A DNA stretch of 64,000 nucleotides from Bacteroides intestinalis (GCF_902364365.1 NZ_CABJDN010000005.1:372001-436000), one strand, 5' to 3'; counted from the first letter of the stretch, positions 31,298-40,408 are shown. Numbers and translations: made by a program. The notes: a model not told the origin generated them from the sequence alone.

Positions 31298-32281
31298 TTA
31301 AGGTATCTTCTTCAAGATAGAATTACGAAGCAACACTTCAAGTAACACGCACAAGAATGCCGCCAAAGCAAACCAACGGTATTCTTCCTGGCGCTTGCTG
31401 TATTCCTTCACATTCAACTTGGTTTTCTCCAACTTATCGATCTCCTCATATACCTCTTTCAGCTTAGAATTACTGGTGGCACGGAAATAATTACCTTCTG
31501 TGGTAGCCGCAATCTGCGTCAGTGTCTTCTCATCAATCTCCACCGGCATATTGACATACTGCACAGTGTTACCCACCGGATAAGGATACGGAGCCATTCC
31601 GTTTGTACCTACACCAATAGTATAAACACGAATACCAAAACTCTTAGCTATTTCTGCTGCAGTCAGCGGAGATATATCTCCTTTATTATTTGTACCATCC
31701 GTCAACAGAATGATTACTTTAGACTTCGCTTTACTGTCTTTCAAGCGGGTAACTGCATTAGCAATACCCATACCGACTGCTGTTCCATCTTCAATAATAC
31801 CACACTTAATGCCTTGAAACAGATTCAGAAGCACTGCATGATCCACCGTCAACGGACATTGCGTAAAACTTTCACCGGCAAATAAAGTTATACCGATATT
31901 ATCATTGGGCCGACCATTGATAAACTCCGCAGCCACATCTTTAGCAGCTTCCAGACGATTCGGTTTCAAGTCCTCTGCCAGCATACTGGTAGATACGTCG
32001 ATGGCCATCATAATATCTATACCTTCAATTTCACTGTTTTGCCAGCTATTAGTAGTTTGAGGACGCGCCAACACTACGATAATCAATGCCAAGGCAATAA
32101 TCCGTAACATAAAAGGCACATGCAACAAATAGTTCTTATAACTCTTCGGCGTATGAGCATATACACGGGCATCCGAAATCTGAAGTGTAGCTTCATTATT
32201 CCTCCGCTTCATGATATACCATACTATATAAGGTATAAGCAACAGCAGCAAAAACAAATATTCAATATTGGCAAAAACCAT
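31298..32281 (-). CDS. batA: BatA von Willebrand factor A protein
   Basis: A 327-residue paralogue of the neighbouring BatB: N-terminal TM helices (FLLLLLIPYIVWYI and IIALALIIVVLA), a VWA domain with MIDAS DVSTSM and TDGTNNKGD, and a C-terminal TM helix (WFALAAFLCVLLEVLL). The BatA-BatB spacer holds an AATTTAGTAATTTACAATT microrepeat. In Bacteroides fragilis the homologous cluster was linked to aerotolerance; the biochemical role is unsettled. Confidence 0.92.
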   Translation of the reverse strand: MVFANIEYLFLLLLLIPYIVWYIMKRRNNEATLQISDARVYAHTPKSYKNYLLHVPFMLRIIALALIIVVLARPQTTNSWQNSEIEGIDIMMAIDVSTSMLAEDLKPNRLEAAKDVAAEFINGRPNDNIGITLFAGESFTQCPLTVDHAVLLNLFQGIKCGIIEDGTAVGMGIANAVTRLKDSKAKSKVIILLTDGTNNKGDISPLTAAEIAKSFGIRVYTIGVGTNGMAPYPYPVGNTVQYVNMPVEIDEKTLTQIAATTEGNYFRATSNSKLKEVYEEIDKLEKTKLNVKEYSKRQEEYRWFALAAFLCVLLEVLLRNSILKKIP

Positions 32282-32339
32282 TGTATTTACTATTTAACAA
32301 TTTACAATTTAAGATTGGAGTTACCCTTAAATTCTGCTA

Positions 32340-33419
32340 TCATGCAAAATAATTGTATAACTGCATTCCAATATAAACGAACGAACCAATCAAGGCAACC
32401 GACAATACTACGATGCCTATGCCCAGCAATATTTTAGTACGCAATGAACGTTTCTCAATGATGGTAATTTCAGTGGGTTGCGGTTTTGCATTCTCCACTT
32501 CTTTCTCCTTGGTTTCATTGATAAATTCGATGGCATTGATCAGATTTGCATCATTTTCGTTCATCAACGGATTATGTTTAGCGAACTTCACCAAATCGGC
32601 AGTCTCAAAAAGAGAACGTAAATCTGCAATAGCTTCTTTATCTTGCATTTCAAGCAGCTTTTCTATAATCTCCGAAGAAGTCATTTCCAAAGCATTGAAA
32701 CCAAAACGCTCTTTAATATACGTACGCAAAGTATCTGTCAATTCCGTGTAATACTCCTTCGGCTGTCCCTTTTGCCATACTTTTTCCCCTTTGATACGCT
32801 CTATTTCTTTCATCGCCATCTGATGCGGAGGTAACTTCGGTTCAACCTTTACCTTACGGATGATAGGTTTATTGTCACAGATACGCATAATCAGATAGAT
32901 AAGTAATAATGCAATCGGAATAAGCAATATGCCACAGGTGATAATCCCATACCAGTCTTCCCACACAAAAGGAGGCTGCATCACTGTCTTCGGACCAAAA
33001 AACTGTTCCGGATTCTCAGGATCCAATGGTACATTCATCGAATATACCTTCAGTGCCAATGCCTTCGAACGATATGCCTTATTATCCACCAATACTTCCA
33101 TCGGTGGCAGATAATACAATGCCGAGTCGAATGATGTAACAGTATACTCCTGCGTAATCAGCATTCGTTTATCATCATTTATATACTGCGTATCCGGCTT
33201 TGCAACGTCTATAATCTCCACACCACTTACCAGTGTATCCGTATAAACAGGGAAAATGGCCCGTTTATCGGCATCCAAGGCTACCTGAAGTTTTATCTTC
33301 GCCTGGTCACCGATATAAATTTGCAGAGAGTCAATGGTAGCATCCACTGTTACCGACTGAGCCACTGCCTTGCCAGTCAACATCCCCAATAGGGTTATCA
33401 GAAATAGATATCTTTTCAT
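32340..33419 (-). CDS. Bat-operon membrane protein of unknown function
   Basis: A 359-residue protein between the DUF58 gene and batA. It has a signal peptide (MKRYLFLITLLGMLTGKAVAQ), a periplasmic beta domain (VTVDATIDSLQIYIGDQAKIKLQV) similar in style to the BatD Ig modules, a TM helix at about 157-178 (GIITCGILLIPIALLLIYLI), a cytoplasmic helical domain (about 200-320) and a second TM at the C terminus (about 333-352). Topology and position suggest a structural member of the Bat complex. It starts 8 bases after the DUF58 stop. Confidence 0.82.
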   Translation of the reverse strand: MKRYLFLITLLGMLTGKAVAQSVTVDATIDSLQIYIGDQAKIKLQVALDADKRAIFPVYTDTLVSGVEIIDVAKPDTQYINDDKRMLITQEYTVTSFDSALYYLPPMEVLVDNKAYRSKALALKVYSMNVPLDPENPEQFFGPKTVMQPPFVWEDWYGIITCGILLIPIALLLIYLIMRICDNKPIIRKVKVEPKLPPHQMAMKEIERIKGEKVWQKGQPKEYYTELTDTLRTYIKERFGFNALEMTSSEIIEKLLEMQDKEAIADLRSLFETADLVKFAKHNPLMNENDANLINAIEFINETKEKEVENAKPQPTEITIIEKRSLRTKILLGIGIVVLSVALIGSFVYIGMQLYNYFA

Positions 33420-33427
33420 TTTTCCGA

Positions 33428-34297
33428 TTAATTTCGTTTCGCAAACAAATTCATCAATGCTTTGACATAGTCCTGATCGGTGCGTACCGACACATTATCG
33501 ACATTGCTTTTAGTGAATGTTTCGTTCAGTTCCACCTGTTTATTCACCCACCAGTCGTGGTGAGCACGACGAACGGCACGCGACGAAGTATCAATCCACT
33601 GCTCATGTCCGGTCTCAGCATCCTTTATTTTCATCAAACCGATAGCCGGCAGTTCCTCTACCCTGCGGTCATACACCTGGATAGCCACCATATCATGTTT
33701 CCGGTTGGCGATAGTCATTGCATTCTTAAAGTTCCCCTGATCAATGAAATCGGATAACAGGAAGGCTGTACAACGACGCTTCATTACGTTTGTCAGATAT
33801 TCCAGTCCGAGCCGGATGTCAGTCCTCCGACTCTCCGCTTTAAAGTCAATCAGTTCGCGAATAATATATAAGATATGCTTACGCCCTTTCTTAGGCGGAA
33901 TGAATTTCTCTATCCGGTCAGAGAAAAAGATAACCCCGATTTTATCGTTGTTTTGTATGGCCGAAAAAGCTAATGTTGCAGCTATTTCCGTCACCATATC
34001 CTTTTTCATCTGCTTCACCGTACCGAATTCCAAACTACCGGAAACATCCACCAGCAACATAACGGTCAGCTCACGCTCTTCTTCGAACACCTTCACATAA
34101 GGCTTATTGAAGCGAGCGGTCACGTTCCAGTCAATGTCGCGTATGTCATCGCCAAACTGATATTCGCGCACCTCGGAAAATGCCATACCCCTACCCTTGA
34201 AGGCCGAATGATACTGGCCGGCAAAGATATTGTTGGATAATCCGCGCGTCTTGATTTCAATCTGACGGACTTTTTTTAACAGTTCACTTGTTTCCAT
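33428..34297 (-). CDS. DUF58 domain protein (VWA-like)
   Basis: A 289-residue cytoplasmic protein. It contains the DUF58 signature (FAGQYHSAFKGRGMAFSEVREYQFGDDIRDIDWNVTARF, split here as two motifs: GRGMAFSEVREYQFGDD and IRDIDWNVTA), followed by a VWA-like fold with a DVSGS MIDAS (about 89-93). DUF58 genes are standard companions of MoxR ATPases. It sits 129 bases after moxR, the largest gap in the operon, and 8 bases before the next gene. Confidence 0.92.
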   Translation of the reverse strand: METSELLKKVRQIEIKTRGLSNNIFAGQYHSAFKGRGMAFSEVREYQFGDDIRDIDWNVTARFNKPYVKVFEEERELTVMLLVDVSGSLEFGTVKQMKKDMVTEIAATLAFSAIQNNDKIGVIFFSDRIEKFIPPKKGRKHILYIIRELIDFKAESRRTDIRLGLEYLTNVMKRRCTAFLLSDFIDQGNFKNAMTIANRKHDMVAIQVYDRRVEELPAIGLMKIKDAETGHEQWIDTSSRAVRRAHHDWWVNKQVELNETFTKSNVDNVSVRTDQDYVKALMNLFAKRN

Positions 34298-34426
34298 CTA
34301 TATCGTTAAATAATTCCGTTAATAAATACCGGCAACGTTCTTTAAAAACGTTGGCAAGATTCTTTAAAAACGTTCACATCATTTATTAACAGGTCTTGGA
34401 AGACCTTTTTAAAAATGCTTACTTAA
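34298..34426 (-). promoter_or_regulatory. moxR-DUF58 spacer with direct repeats and a stem-loop
   Basis: It contains two copies of TTCTTTAAAAACGTT (within 34338-34374) and a hairpin AGGTCTT-gg-AAGACCT (34391-34406). On the minus (transcribed) strand no U-tract follows the hairpin, so it is unlikely to be a full terminator; RNA processing or partial attenuation after moxR is possible. Confidence 0.4.
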
Positions 34427-35422
34427 TTAAGGTACTTCAACCTTATTCAGTATTTTGCTGATGATCTCGTCAGAAGTCAGGTTACTGGCCTCTGCTTCGT
34501 AAGTCAATCCGATACGATGACGCAATACGTCATGAGCCACAGCACGAACATCTTCAGGAATCACATAACCACGACGTTTGATGAAAGCATAAGTACGGGC
34601 AGCCAATGCCAGATTGATAGAGGCACGGGGAGAGCCACCGAAACCAATCATATCTTTCAGTTCCTTCAGATCATATTTCTCCGGATAACGGGTAGCAAAT
34701 ACAATATCAACAATGTAACGTTCAATCTTCTCATCCAGATATACCTGACGAACAACTTTACGTGCTTCAATAATCTCCTGAGCTTTCAAAATAGGCTTCA
34801 CATTGAATTTATCGCCATTGATATTCTGGCGGATAATCAGTTTTTCTTCTTCCATCTTCGGATAGTCGATAACCACTTTCAGCATGAAACGGTCCACCTG
34901 AGCTTCAGGCAGCGGATAAGTACCTTCCTGTTCAATAGGATTCTGTGTAGCAAGTACAAGGAAAGGTTCTGGCAACGGGAATGTTTCCGTACCAATGGTT
35001 ACCTGACGTTCCTGCATCGCTTCCAGCAAAGCACTCTGTACCTTGGCCGGAGCACGGTTTATTTCATCTGCCAGAACGAAGTTGGCAAAAACAGGTCCCT
35101 TCTTTACTTGGAACGTTTCGTCTTTCTGACTGTAAACCATTGTACCGATAACGTCGGCAGGCAGCAAATCGGGAGTAAACTGTACACGACTGTACTGTGC
35201 ATCGATCAGTGAGGCAAGCGTCTTAATCGCCAATGTCTTCGCCAAACCGGGCACACCTTCTAATAATACGTGTCCATCGGACAGCAAACCGATTAACAAT
35301 GATTCTACCAGATGTTTTTGTCCTACGATGATCTGGTCCATACCAGCAGTAAGGTTGGTAACAAAAGAACTTTGTCTTTCAATCCGCTCGTTCAGTTCGC
35401 GGATATCAATTGTTTCAGCCAT
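34427..35422 (-). CDS. MoxR-family AAA+ ATPase
   Basis: A 331-residue AAA+ chaperone of the MoxR proper subfamily, first gene of the Bat operon. Walker A-type GVPGLAKT (about 56-63), Walker B VLADEINRAPAKVQSALLEAMQE, sensor 1 ATQNPIEQEGTYPLPEAQVDRF and a C-terminal lid are all visible. MoxR proteins are thought to remodel or load metal/cofactor onto VWA-domain partners; here BatA, BatB and the DUF58 protein are the candidates. A promoter -7 box is at 35504-35497. Confidence 0.94.
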   Translation of the reverse strand: MAETIDIRELNERIERQSSFVTNLTAGMDQIIVGQKHLVESLLIGLLSDGHVLLEGVPGLAKTLAIKTLASLIDAQYSRVQFTPDLLPADVIGTMVYSQKDETFQVKKGPVFANFVLADEINRAPAKVQSALLEAMQERQVTIGTETFPLPEPFLVLATQNPIEQEGTYPLPEAQVDRFMLKVVIDYPKMEEEKLIIRQNINGDKFNVKPILKAQEIIEARKVVRQVYLDEKIERYIVDIVFATRYPEKYDLKELKDMIGFGGSPRASINLALAARTYAFIKRRGYVIPEDVRAVAHDVLRHRIGLTYEAEASNLTSDEIISKILNKVEVP

Positions 35423-35496
35423 AAATACTATTATTTTTATTGTTTAAATTCCATTGATCTCTCCAGTATGCTACTGGTAATTATTTTTTTCGCTCC

Positions 35497-35504
35497 CAAA
35501 AGTA
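35497..35504 (-). promoter_or_regulatory. -7 box of the moxR/bat operon
   Basis: CAAAAGTA on the plus strand reads TACTTTTG on the minus strand, 74 bases before the moxR ATG. No clear -33 is visible. Confidence 0.6.
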
Positions 35505-35636
35505 CAGGAATAAATTAACCATACCAACTAATTTTTATTAAAAAACAATTAGATTAAACTACTTTCATAGAGTTTAGTAGTTAACAATAGTTTCTGAAAA
35601 GGATTTCAAATTCGCAGACAGGAATAAATAGCAAAT

Positions 35637-35674
35637 CACCCCTGCAAGTGAAGTATCATCAGCTTGCAGGGGTG
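35637..35674 (-). terminator. Terminator after the HU-LysM gene
   Basis: CACCCCTGCAAG (35637-35648) pairs perfectly with 35663-35674. It lies 12 bases past the stop codon; the following U-tract is poor. Confidence 0.65.
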
Positions 35675-35686
35675 CAATATTTTCTT

Positions 35687-36988
35687 TTATTTCTTTTCGA
35701 GCTCCGGTATCTTGATTACAGTACCATACGGCACATGATCAGGATTCTTTATAACACCCGAATTATACTTCACAATATAGGGCCACAGGGCCTTAGTTCC
35801 GTAAAAGCGAAGTGCAACCTTTGTCAGAGTTTCTCCTTCCTGGATAGTATAGGTGGCTTTCGTACCCACAATCTTATAATTTACAGAATCTGGTTCAAAA
35901 GGAGTTGCAGCAGCTTTCTTTGTCTCTTGTTTAGGAGTAGTAGCAGGAGTCTCTTGTTTTGCAACCGGCTTCGGTTCTTCAACAACTTTAGGAGCAGCAA
36001 CTTCTGCCACAGTATCTTTCTTCGCCACCACAGTTGTGGTATCTTTTCGAACAATACTATCCGTCAGAGCGACCGGAGCGGCTGGTTTCTCAACTTTTTC
36101 ATCAGCAACTTCCTCTTTTGATGGCGTGGACATCCTATCCAATAAATCCGGATAATACATAAAAGTAACAGCGCCTACACACAGCAATACTACAAGCACT
36201 ACAATTCCGATAAAAAACTTCATGGTAGAGCTATCTGCTTTATTCACAGGAGGTGATGGAGGCTCAGAGACTTCATAAGTAGGTACCAAATCTTCTTCAT
36301 CGGGCGGAAGAGCAGGTTCAGCTTGATAAACAGAGGGCGCTTCTTCCGAAACTGGCTGTTCTTTTATATCCCCTACAGCTTCCTCAACAGTCTGAATTAC
36401 CTGTTCTTCAACTGTCTCTATTGATTCTTCTTCAGCAATTTCAGTCGTCTCTTCAGTTACTTCAGCCTCTTCTTCTATACTTTCTATGGACTTCTCGGCA
36501 GTCTCAACAGATTCCCCTATCAACTCTTCTACATTTTCTTCAGCTGTTTCCTGAGCAGCAACCTGCGATTCTACAACAATCGTAGAACTTTCAGGCTCTA
36601 CAAAATTCTCTTCTTTTTCCTCCTCTTCAGAATTATTCTCCACCGGTGTATCTTCTAACACTGTTTCATCATTCAATACCACAGTTTCAAAATGCGAAAA
36701 AGGTTTGTTTATCAAATCTTTTAAAGTTGGCTCCGGAGTAAATGAAACCTTTGTATGTCCTTGTATTTCAAAACGTTCGCCCGTGTTTATATTTACGCTT
36801 TCACGACTATCCACGTTAATCAGCTTAAATGTGCCCAAACCTTTAATCTTCACATACTTATCGCTCTCCAATGATTCTTCAATCAACTGGAAAAATTCTT
36901 TTACGAAGCTCTCAGCATCCGTTTTATCCATGCCATGCTTTTCGGCAAGCAATTCTATTAAATTCTGTATGTTCAGCTTTTCATTCAT
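35687..36988 (-). CDS. HU-domain / transmembrane / LysM fusion protein
   Basis: A 433-residue protein with an unusual order of parts. Residues 1-95 form an HU/IHF-type DNA-binding fold (INTGERFEIQGHTKVSFTPEP in the DNA-arm region). Residues 105-245 are a strongly acidic, Glu-rich linker. Residues 256-278 are one TM helix (MKFFIGIVVLVVLLCVGAV). Residues 290-370 are Lys/Pro/Ala-rich. Residues 378-428 are a LysM peptidoglycan-binding domain (YTIQEGETLTKVALRFYGTK). With the usual N-in topology the HU part faces the nucleoid and LysM the cell wall. It lies 33 bases after a plain HU gene and was probably built from a duplicate of it. Confidence 0.88.
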   Translation of the reverse strand: MNEKLNIQNLIELLAEKHGMDKTDAESFVKEFFQLIEESLESDKYVKIKGLGTFKLINVDSRESVNINTGERFEIQGHTKVSFTPEPTLKDLINKPFSHFETVVLNDETVLEDTPVENNSEEEEKEENFVEPESSTIVVESQVAAQETAEENVEELIGESVETAEKSIESIEEEAEVTEETTEIAEEESIETVEEQVIQTVEEAVGDIKEQPVSEEAPSVYQAEPALPPDEEDLVPTYEVSEPPSPPVNKADSSTMKFFIGIVVLVVLLCVGAVTFMYYPDLLDRMSTPSKEEVADEKVEKPAAPVALTDSIVRKDTTTVVAKKDTVAEVAAPKVVEEPKPVAKQETPATTPKQETKKAAATPFEPDSVNYKIVGTKATYTIQEGETLTKVALRFYGTKALWPYIVKYNSGVIKNPDHVPYGTVIKIPELEKK

Positions 36989-37021
36989 ATTTACGAAGGG
37001 TTACTTGAGTAGAAGACGACA

Positions 37022-37294
37022 TTATTTAAACTTATCTTTCAGAGTCGTACTAGGTCTATAGGTCAGCACCAACTTAGGTGGAACCAACATACGCAACTTT
37101 GTCGTTGGATTGATGGTAATACGCTCCGCTTTCTTCTTTACCTCAAAAGTACCGAAACCTTGTACGGAAACAATATTCCCTTCTTGCAGCTGTTGTGTCA
37201 TGTCCGACAGTAAAGATGCAATAAGTTCGGATGTATCCTTTATGGTATATCCCAATCTTCGTGACAGTTCTGAAGTAAATTCTTTGTTATTCAA
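37022..37294 (-). CDS. HU-family DNA-binding protein
   Basis: A 90-residue nucleoid protein, the usual HU length. An N-terminal helical dimerization part (SELSRRLGYTIKDTSELIASLLSDM) is followed by the conserved VSVQGFGTFEVKKK turn and the beta-arm (NPTTKLRMLVPPKLVLTYRP). The arm lacks the canonical GRNP(Q/K)TG motif, having INPTTK instead, so DNA contacts may differ. It is followed by the HU-LysM fusion gene and probably co-transcribed with it. Confidence 0.9.
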   Translation of the reverse strand: MNNKEFTSELSRRLGYTIKDTSELIASLLSDMTQQLQEGNIVSVQGFGTFEVKKKAERITINPTTKLRMLVPPKLVLTYRPSTTLKDKFK

Positions 37295-37371
37295 AATACA
37301 GATGTTTTTATAAAGTTCGGTGCTATATTAGCAAAACTTCCGCATATACACAAATTCTTCGGGAAAATTAT

Positions 37372-38670
37372 TTAAATAACCTGTCCAAAAAGGTCGAAAT
37401 CATCGGAACTTATTATCTCTACCTGGTAAAAGTTACCAATAAGCAATGTTTGTTCACCACGCTCTATCAATACTTCCGGATCCACTTCAGGAGAATCAAA
37501 TTCAGTACGCCCGATATAATAATCCCCTTCCAGACGATCAATAATAACTTTCATAGATTGCCCCACTTTTGCAGCGCTCAATTCAGCAGAAATACCTTGT
37601 TGAATGGACATCAACTCATCCAAACGTGCCTGCTTTACTTCCTGAGGTATTTCATCCTCATACTGCGCAGCTGCGTAAGTACCTTCTTCTTCCGAATACG
37701 CAAAGGCCCCCATTCTATCGAAACGCACTTTACGAACAAACTCTTTCAACTCTTCAAAATCCGCCTCTGTTTCTCCGGGATGCCCTACCATTAAAGTAGT
37801 ACGCAAATGGACTCCAGGTACTTCTTTGCGGAATTGCTCTATCAGTTGATAAGTTTCTTCCTGAGTTACATGACGACGCATTTTCTCCAACATCGGATTA
37901 CTAATATGCTGAAGAGCTATATCCATATACTTACACACATTAGGACGTTCACGCATCACCCGGAACAAATCTGTAGGAAAATGTGCGGGATAAGCATAAT
38001 GCAAACGAATCCATTCTACCCCGGGAATTTCAGATATACGTTCTATAAGTTCAGGAAGCATTTGCTTCTTATACAGATCCACGCCATAGTAAGTCAATTC
38101 CTGAGCTATTATCTGAAACTCTTTTACTCCCTTGTTTACCAGGTAACGGACTTCATCCAAAATTTCCTCTACCGGTCGTGATACATGCCGCCCTGTAATA
38201 ATCGGAATAGCACAATACGAACACTTCCGGTCGCATCCCTCCGATATTTTCAGGTATGCATAGTGTTTAGGAGTAGTGAGAGTACGCTCTACATGAAGTT
38301 CTTCGTGATAGGCTTTACCCAGATCCTGCAATAACTCCGCCCAGTTAAATTTACCATAAAACTTATCCACCTGCGGAATCTCAATCGCTAATTCTTTCAG
38401 ATAGCGTTCAGAAAGACAACCCATTACATATAACTTTTCCAGAGCTCCTTCTTCCTTTGCCTGTGCAAATTCCAAGATCATGTTAATGGATTCCTCTTTA
38501 GCATCACCTATAAAACCACAAGTATTGATAACAGCAATCTCTCCTTTGGGCTTTTCCGTATCATGAGTCACATGATATCCGGCTTCTTCCAGCTGGCGCA
38601 TCAAATGCTCCGAATCCACCAAATTCTTAGAACACCCTAAAGTTATGATATCAATTGTTTTCCGTTTCAT
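37372..38670 (-). CDS. rimO: Ribosomal protein S12 methylthiotransferase
   Basis: Radical-SAM enzyme that adds a methylthio group to the conserved Asp of ribosomal protein S12. The protein has 432 residues. The N-terminal methylthiotransferase domain has cluster cysteines Cys13, Cys51 and Cys85. The radical-SAM motif is CDRKCSYC (Cys146, Cys150, Cys153) and a C-terminal TRAM domain follows (GQSMKVIIDRLEGDYYIGR). The TLGCSKN start and EGCDRKCSYCAIP distinguish RimO from MiaB. It overlaps ftsY by 4 bases, so the two are coupled. Confidence 0.95.
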   Translation of the reverse strand: MKRKTIDIITLGCSKNLVDSEHLMRQLEEAGYHVTHDTEKPKGEIAVINTCGFIGDAKEESINMILEFAQAKEEGALEKLYVMGCLSERYLKELAIEIPQVDKFYGKFNWAELLQDLGKAYHEELHVERTLTTPKHYAYLKISEGCDRKCSYCAIPIITGRHVSRPVEEILDEVRYLVNKGVKEFQIIAQELTYYGVDLYKKQMLPELIERISEIPGVEWIRLHYAYPAHFPTDLFRVMRERPNVCKYMDIALQHISNPMLEKMRRHVTQEETYQLIEQFRKEVPGVHLRTTLMVGHPGETEADFEELKEFVRKVRFDRMGAFAYSEEEGTYAAAQYEDEIPQEVKQARLDELMSIQQGISAELSAAKVGQSMKVIIDRLEGDYYIGRTEFDSPEVDPEVLIERGEQTLLIGNFYQVEIISSDDFDLFGQVI

Positions 38671-39626
38671 GCATTCTCCCCAAACAACGAGTCAACAAAT
38701 TCTTTCTTACGGAACACCTGTAAATCTTCCATACCTTCACCCAAACCAATATACTTAACAGGTATTTTAAACTGATCAGAAATGCCGATAACAACTCCAC
38801 CTTTCGCCGTACCATCCAGCTTAGTGATAGCCATTGCAGTTACTTCTGTAGCTAACGTAAATTGCTTAGCCTGCTCAAATGCATTCTGCCCTGTAGAACC
38901 ATCCAGCACCAACAGAACTTCATTGGGAGCATCAGGAACCACTTTCTTCATTACATTTTTAATCTTAGTCAACTCATTCATCAAGCCGACCTTATTGTGG
39001 AGGCGACCGGCAGTATCAATAATTACCACATCAGCATTATTAGCAACAGCAGAGCTTAATGTATCGTAGGCCACAGAAGCCGGATCAGCTCCCATTTTTT
39101 GTTTTACGACAGGTACTCCTACCCGTCCGCCCCAAATATCCAACTGTTCCACAGCTGCTGCACGGAAAGTATCCGCTGCTCCCAGATAAACGCTTTTGCC
39201 CGCTTTCTTGAATTGGTAAGCTAACTTACCGATAGTAGTTGTTTTACCCACGCCATTCACCCCTACTACCATAATTACGTAAGGTTTCTTCGTAATTGGT
39301 GCTTCAAAATCGTCTACATCATCCGAATTATTCTCCGTTAGTAAAGCAGCGATTTCATCGCGCAAGATAGTATTCAACTCCTGCGCATTCATATATTTTT
39401 CAGATGCAGCGCGCTTTTCTATACGTTGAATTATATTTAACGTCGTTTCTACGCCCACATCCGAAGTAATCAGCACTTCTTCCAGATTATCAAGCACTTC
39501 ATCATCTACTTTCGACTTTCCTGCCACAGCACGGGCAATCTTTCCGAATACACTTTCTTTCGTCTTAGATAATCCTTTATCTAATGTTTCCTTTTTATCT
39601 TTTGAGAAAAAACTAAAAAATCCCAT
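38667..39626 (-). CDS. ftsY: Signal recognition particle receptor FtsY
   Basis: GTPase that docks SRP-ribosome complexes at the membrane. The protein has 319 residues: a short basic N terminus (MGFFSFFSKDKKE) instead of the long acidic A domain of E. coli, then the N domain and the G domain with P-loop GVNGVGKTT (122-130), DTAGR and TKLDGTAKGG. A -7 box (TATCTTTG on the minus strand, 39665-39658) lies 31 bases upstream, so ftsY-rimO appears to be its own unit, separate from the ribosomal genes upstream. Confidence 0.96.
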   Translation of the reverse strand: MGFFSFFSKDKKETLDKGLSKTKESVFGKIARAVAGKSKVDDEVLDNLEEVLITSDVGVETTLNIIQRIEKRAASEKYMNAQELNTILRDEIAALLTENNSDDVDDFEAPITKKPYVIMVVGVNGVGKTTTIGKLAYQFKKAGKSVYLGAADTFRAAAVEQLDIWGGRVGVPVVKQKMGADPASVAYDTLSSAVANNADVVIIDTAGRLHNKVGLMNELTKIKNVMKKVVPDAPNEVLLVLDGSTGQNAFEQAKQFTLATEVTAMAITKLDGTAKGGVVIGISDQFKIPVKYIGLGEGMEDLQVFRKKEFVDSLFGENA

Positions 39627-39657
39627 ATCCTATTTTTTTGTACAATACATTATGCCA

Positions 39658-39665
39658 CAAAGATA
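39658..39665 (-). promoter_or_regulatory. -7 box of ftsY-rimO
   Basis: CAAAGATA on the plus strand gives TATCTTTG on the minus strand, at the right distance from the ftsY start. Confidence 0.6.
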
Positions 39666-39698
39666 TAACAAAGTAATGAAAGTACGGGGATAAAGTAC

Positions 39699-39737
39699 AA
39701 AAAAAATCCCCTTACCGGAATACGATAAGAGGATTTT
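39699..39737 (-). terminator. Terminator of the rpmB-rpmG-DUF4295 unit
   Basis: AAATCC-x-CTTA pairs with TAAG-x-GGATTT across 39704-39737, followed by a long U-tract on the minus-strand transcript (A-run 39699-39706). Confidence 0.8.
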
Positions 39738-39765
39738 ATAATCAAACGTCTTTCGACGGGATATC

Positions 39766-39924
39766 TTATTTCTTGAAAAAGTCTTGTACTTTTTCGTTCA
39801 ATACCATTTGTTCATCAAAGATGTAAGCACCAGTCTTCGGAGACTTAACCATCTTGATAACCTTTGTATAAGCACGACCTTCTTTAGAACCTTCGTGCAA
39901 ACTTGCTACAGTTTTCTTTGCCAT
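39766..39924 (-). CDS. DUF4295 small basic protein
   Basis: A 52-residue Lys-rich protein (MAKKTVASLHEGSKEGRAY...) encoded directly after the L33 gene. It matches the DUF4295 family that follows rpmB-rpmG throughout Bacteroidota. The conserved ribosomal context and basic composition suggest a ribosome-associated protein; the function is unproven. I located the gene by reading the sequence: start CAT at 39922-39924, stop TTA at 39766-39768. The terminator follows 29 bases later. Confidence 0.88.
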   Translation of the reverse strand: MAKKTVASLHEGSKEGRAYTKVIKMVKSPKTGAYIFDEQMVLNEKVQDFFKK

Positions 39925-39936
39925 GGGTTATACTTA

Positions 39937-40125
39937 TTATTTAATTTCTTTATGTACTGTTACTCTCTTCAGGATCGGATTATACTTCTTCAACTCCAAT
40001 CTTTCAGTTGTATTCTTTCTGTTCTTAGTAGTGATATAACGAGAAGTTCCCGGCATACCGCTATCTTTGTGTTCTGTGCATTCCAGAATCACCTGTACTC
40101 TGTTACCTTTTGCTTTCTTTGCCAT
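39937..40125 (-). CDS. rpmG: 50S ribosomal protein L33
   Basis: A 62-residue protein: [20 protein letters not shown]...[19 protein letters not shown], the L33 signature. The four-cysteine zinc ribbon of the C+ paralogue is absent (one Cys only), so this is the zinc-independent form. It lies between rpmB and the DUF4295 gene with short gaps (22 and 12 bases). Confidence 0.95.
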   Translation of the reverse strand: MAKKAKGNRVQVILECTEHKDSGMPGTSRYITTKNRKNTTERLELKKYNPILKRVTVHKEIK

Positions 40126-40147
40126 AATCAGTATTCTCCTCTACTTT

Positions 40148-40408
40148 TTAGCCAATTACTTTAATGCTTTTCCAATCACAATAACCTTTTGCTACTGCAT
40201 CGTTCAAAGCAGCGTCCAGTCCTTTCTTATTAATAATACGCAGACCGTTAGCACAAATGCTAAGGCTGATCCAGCAATCTTGCTCTACATAGTAGAACTT
40301 CTTGTTAAACAAGTTCAAATCAAAGGTTCTCTTAGTTCTTCTCTTTGAGTGTGAAACATTGTTGCCAATCATGGCTTTCTTTCCGGTAATTTGACAAATC
40401 TTCGACAT
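40148..40408 (-). CDS. rpmB: 50S ribosomal protein L28
   Basis: An 86-residue protein: [33 protein letters not shown], the L28 signature, with no CxxC zinc pairs (zinc-free form). First gene of the small rpmB-rpmG-DUF4295 operon. The leader is AT-rich; a -7 box is only partly recognisable. Confidence 0.95.
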   Translation of the reverse strand: MSKICQITGKKAMIGNNVSHSKRRTKRTFDLNLFNKKFYYVEQDCWISLSICANGLRIINKKGLDAALNDAVAKGYCDWKSIKVIG

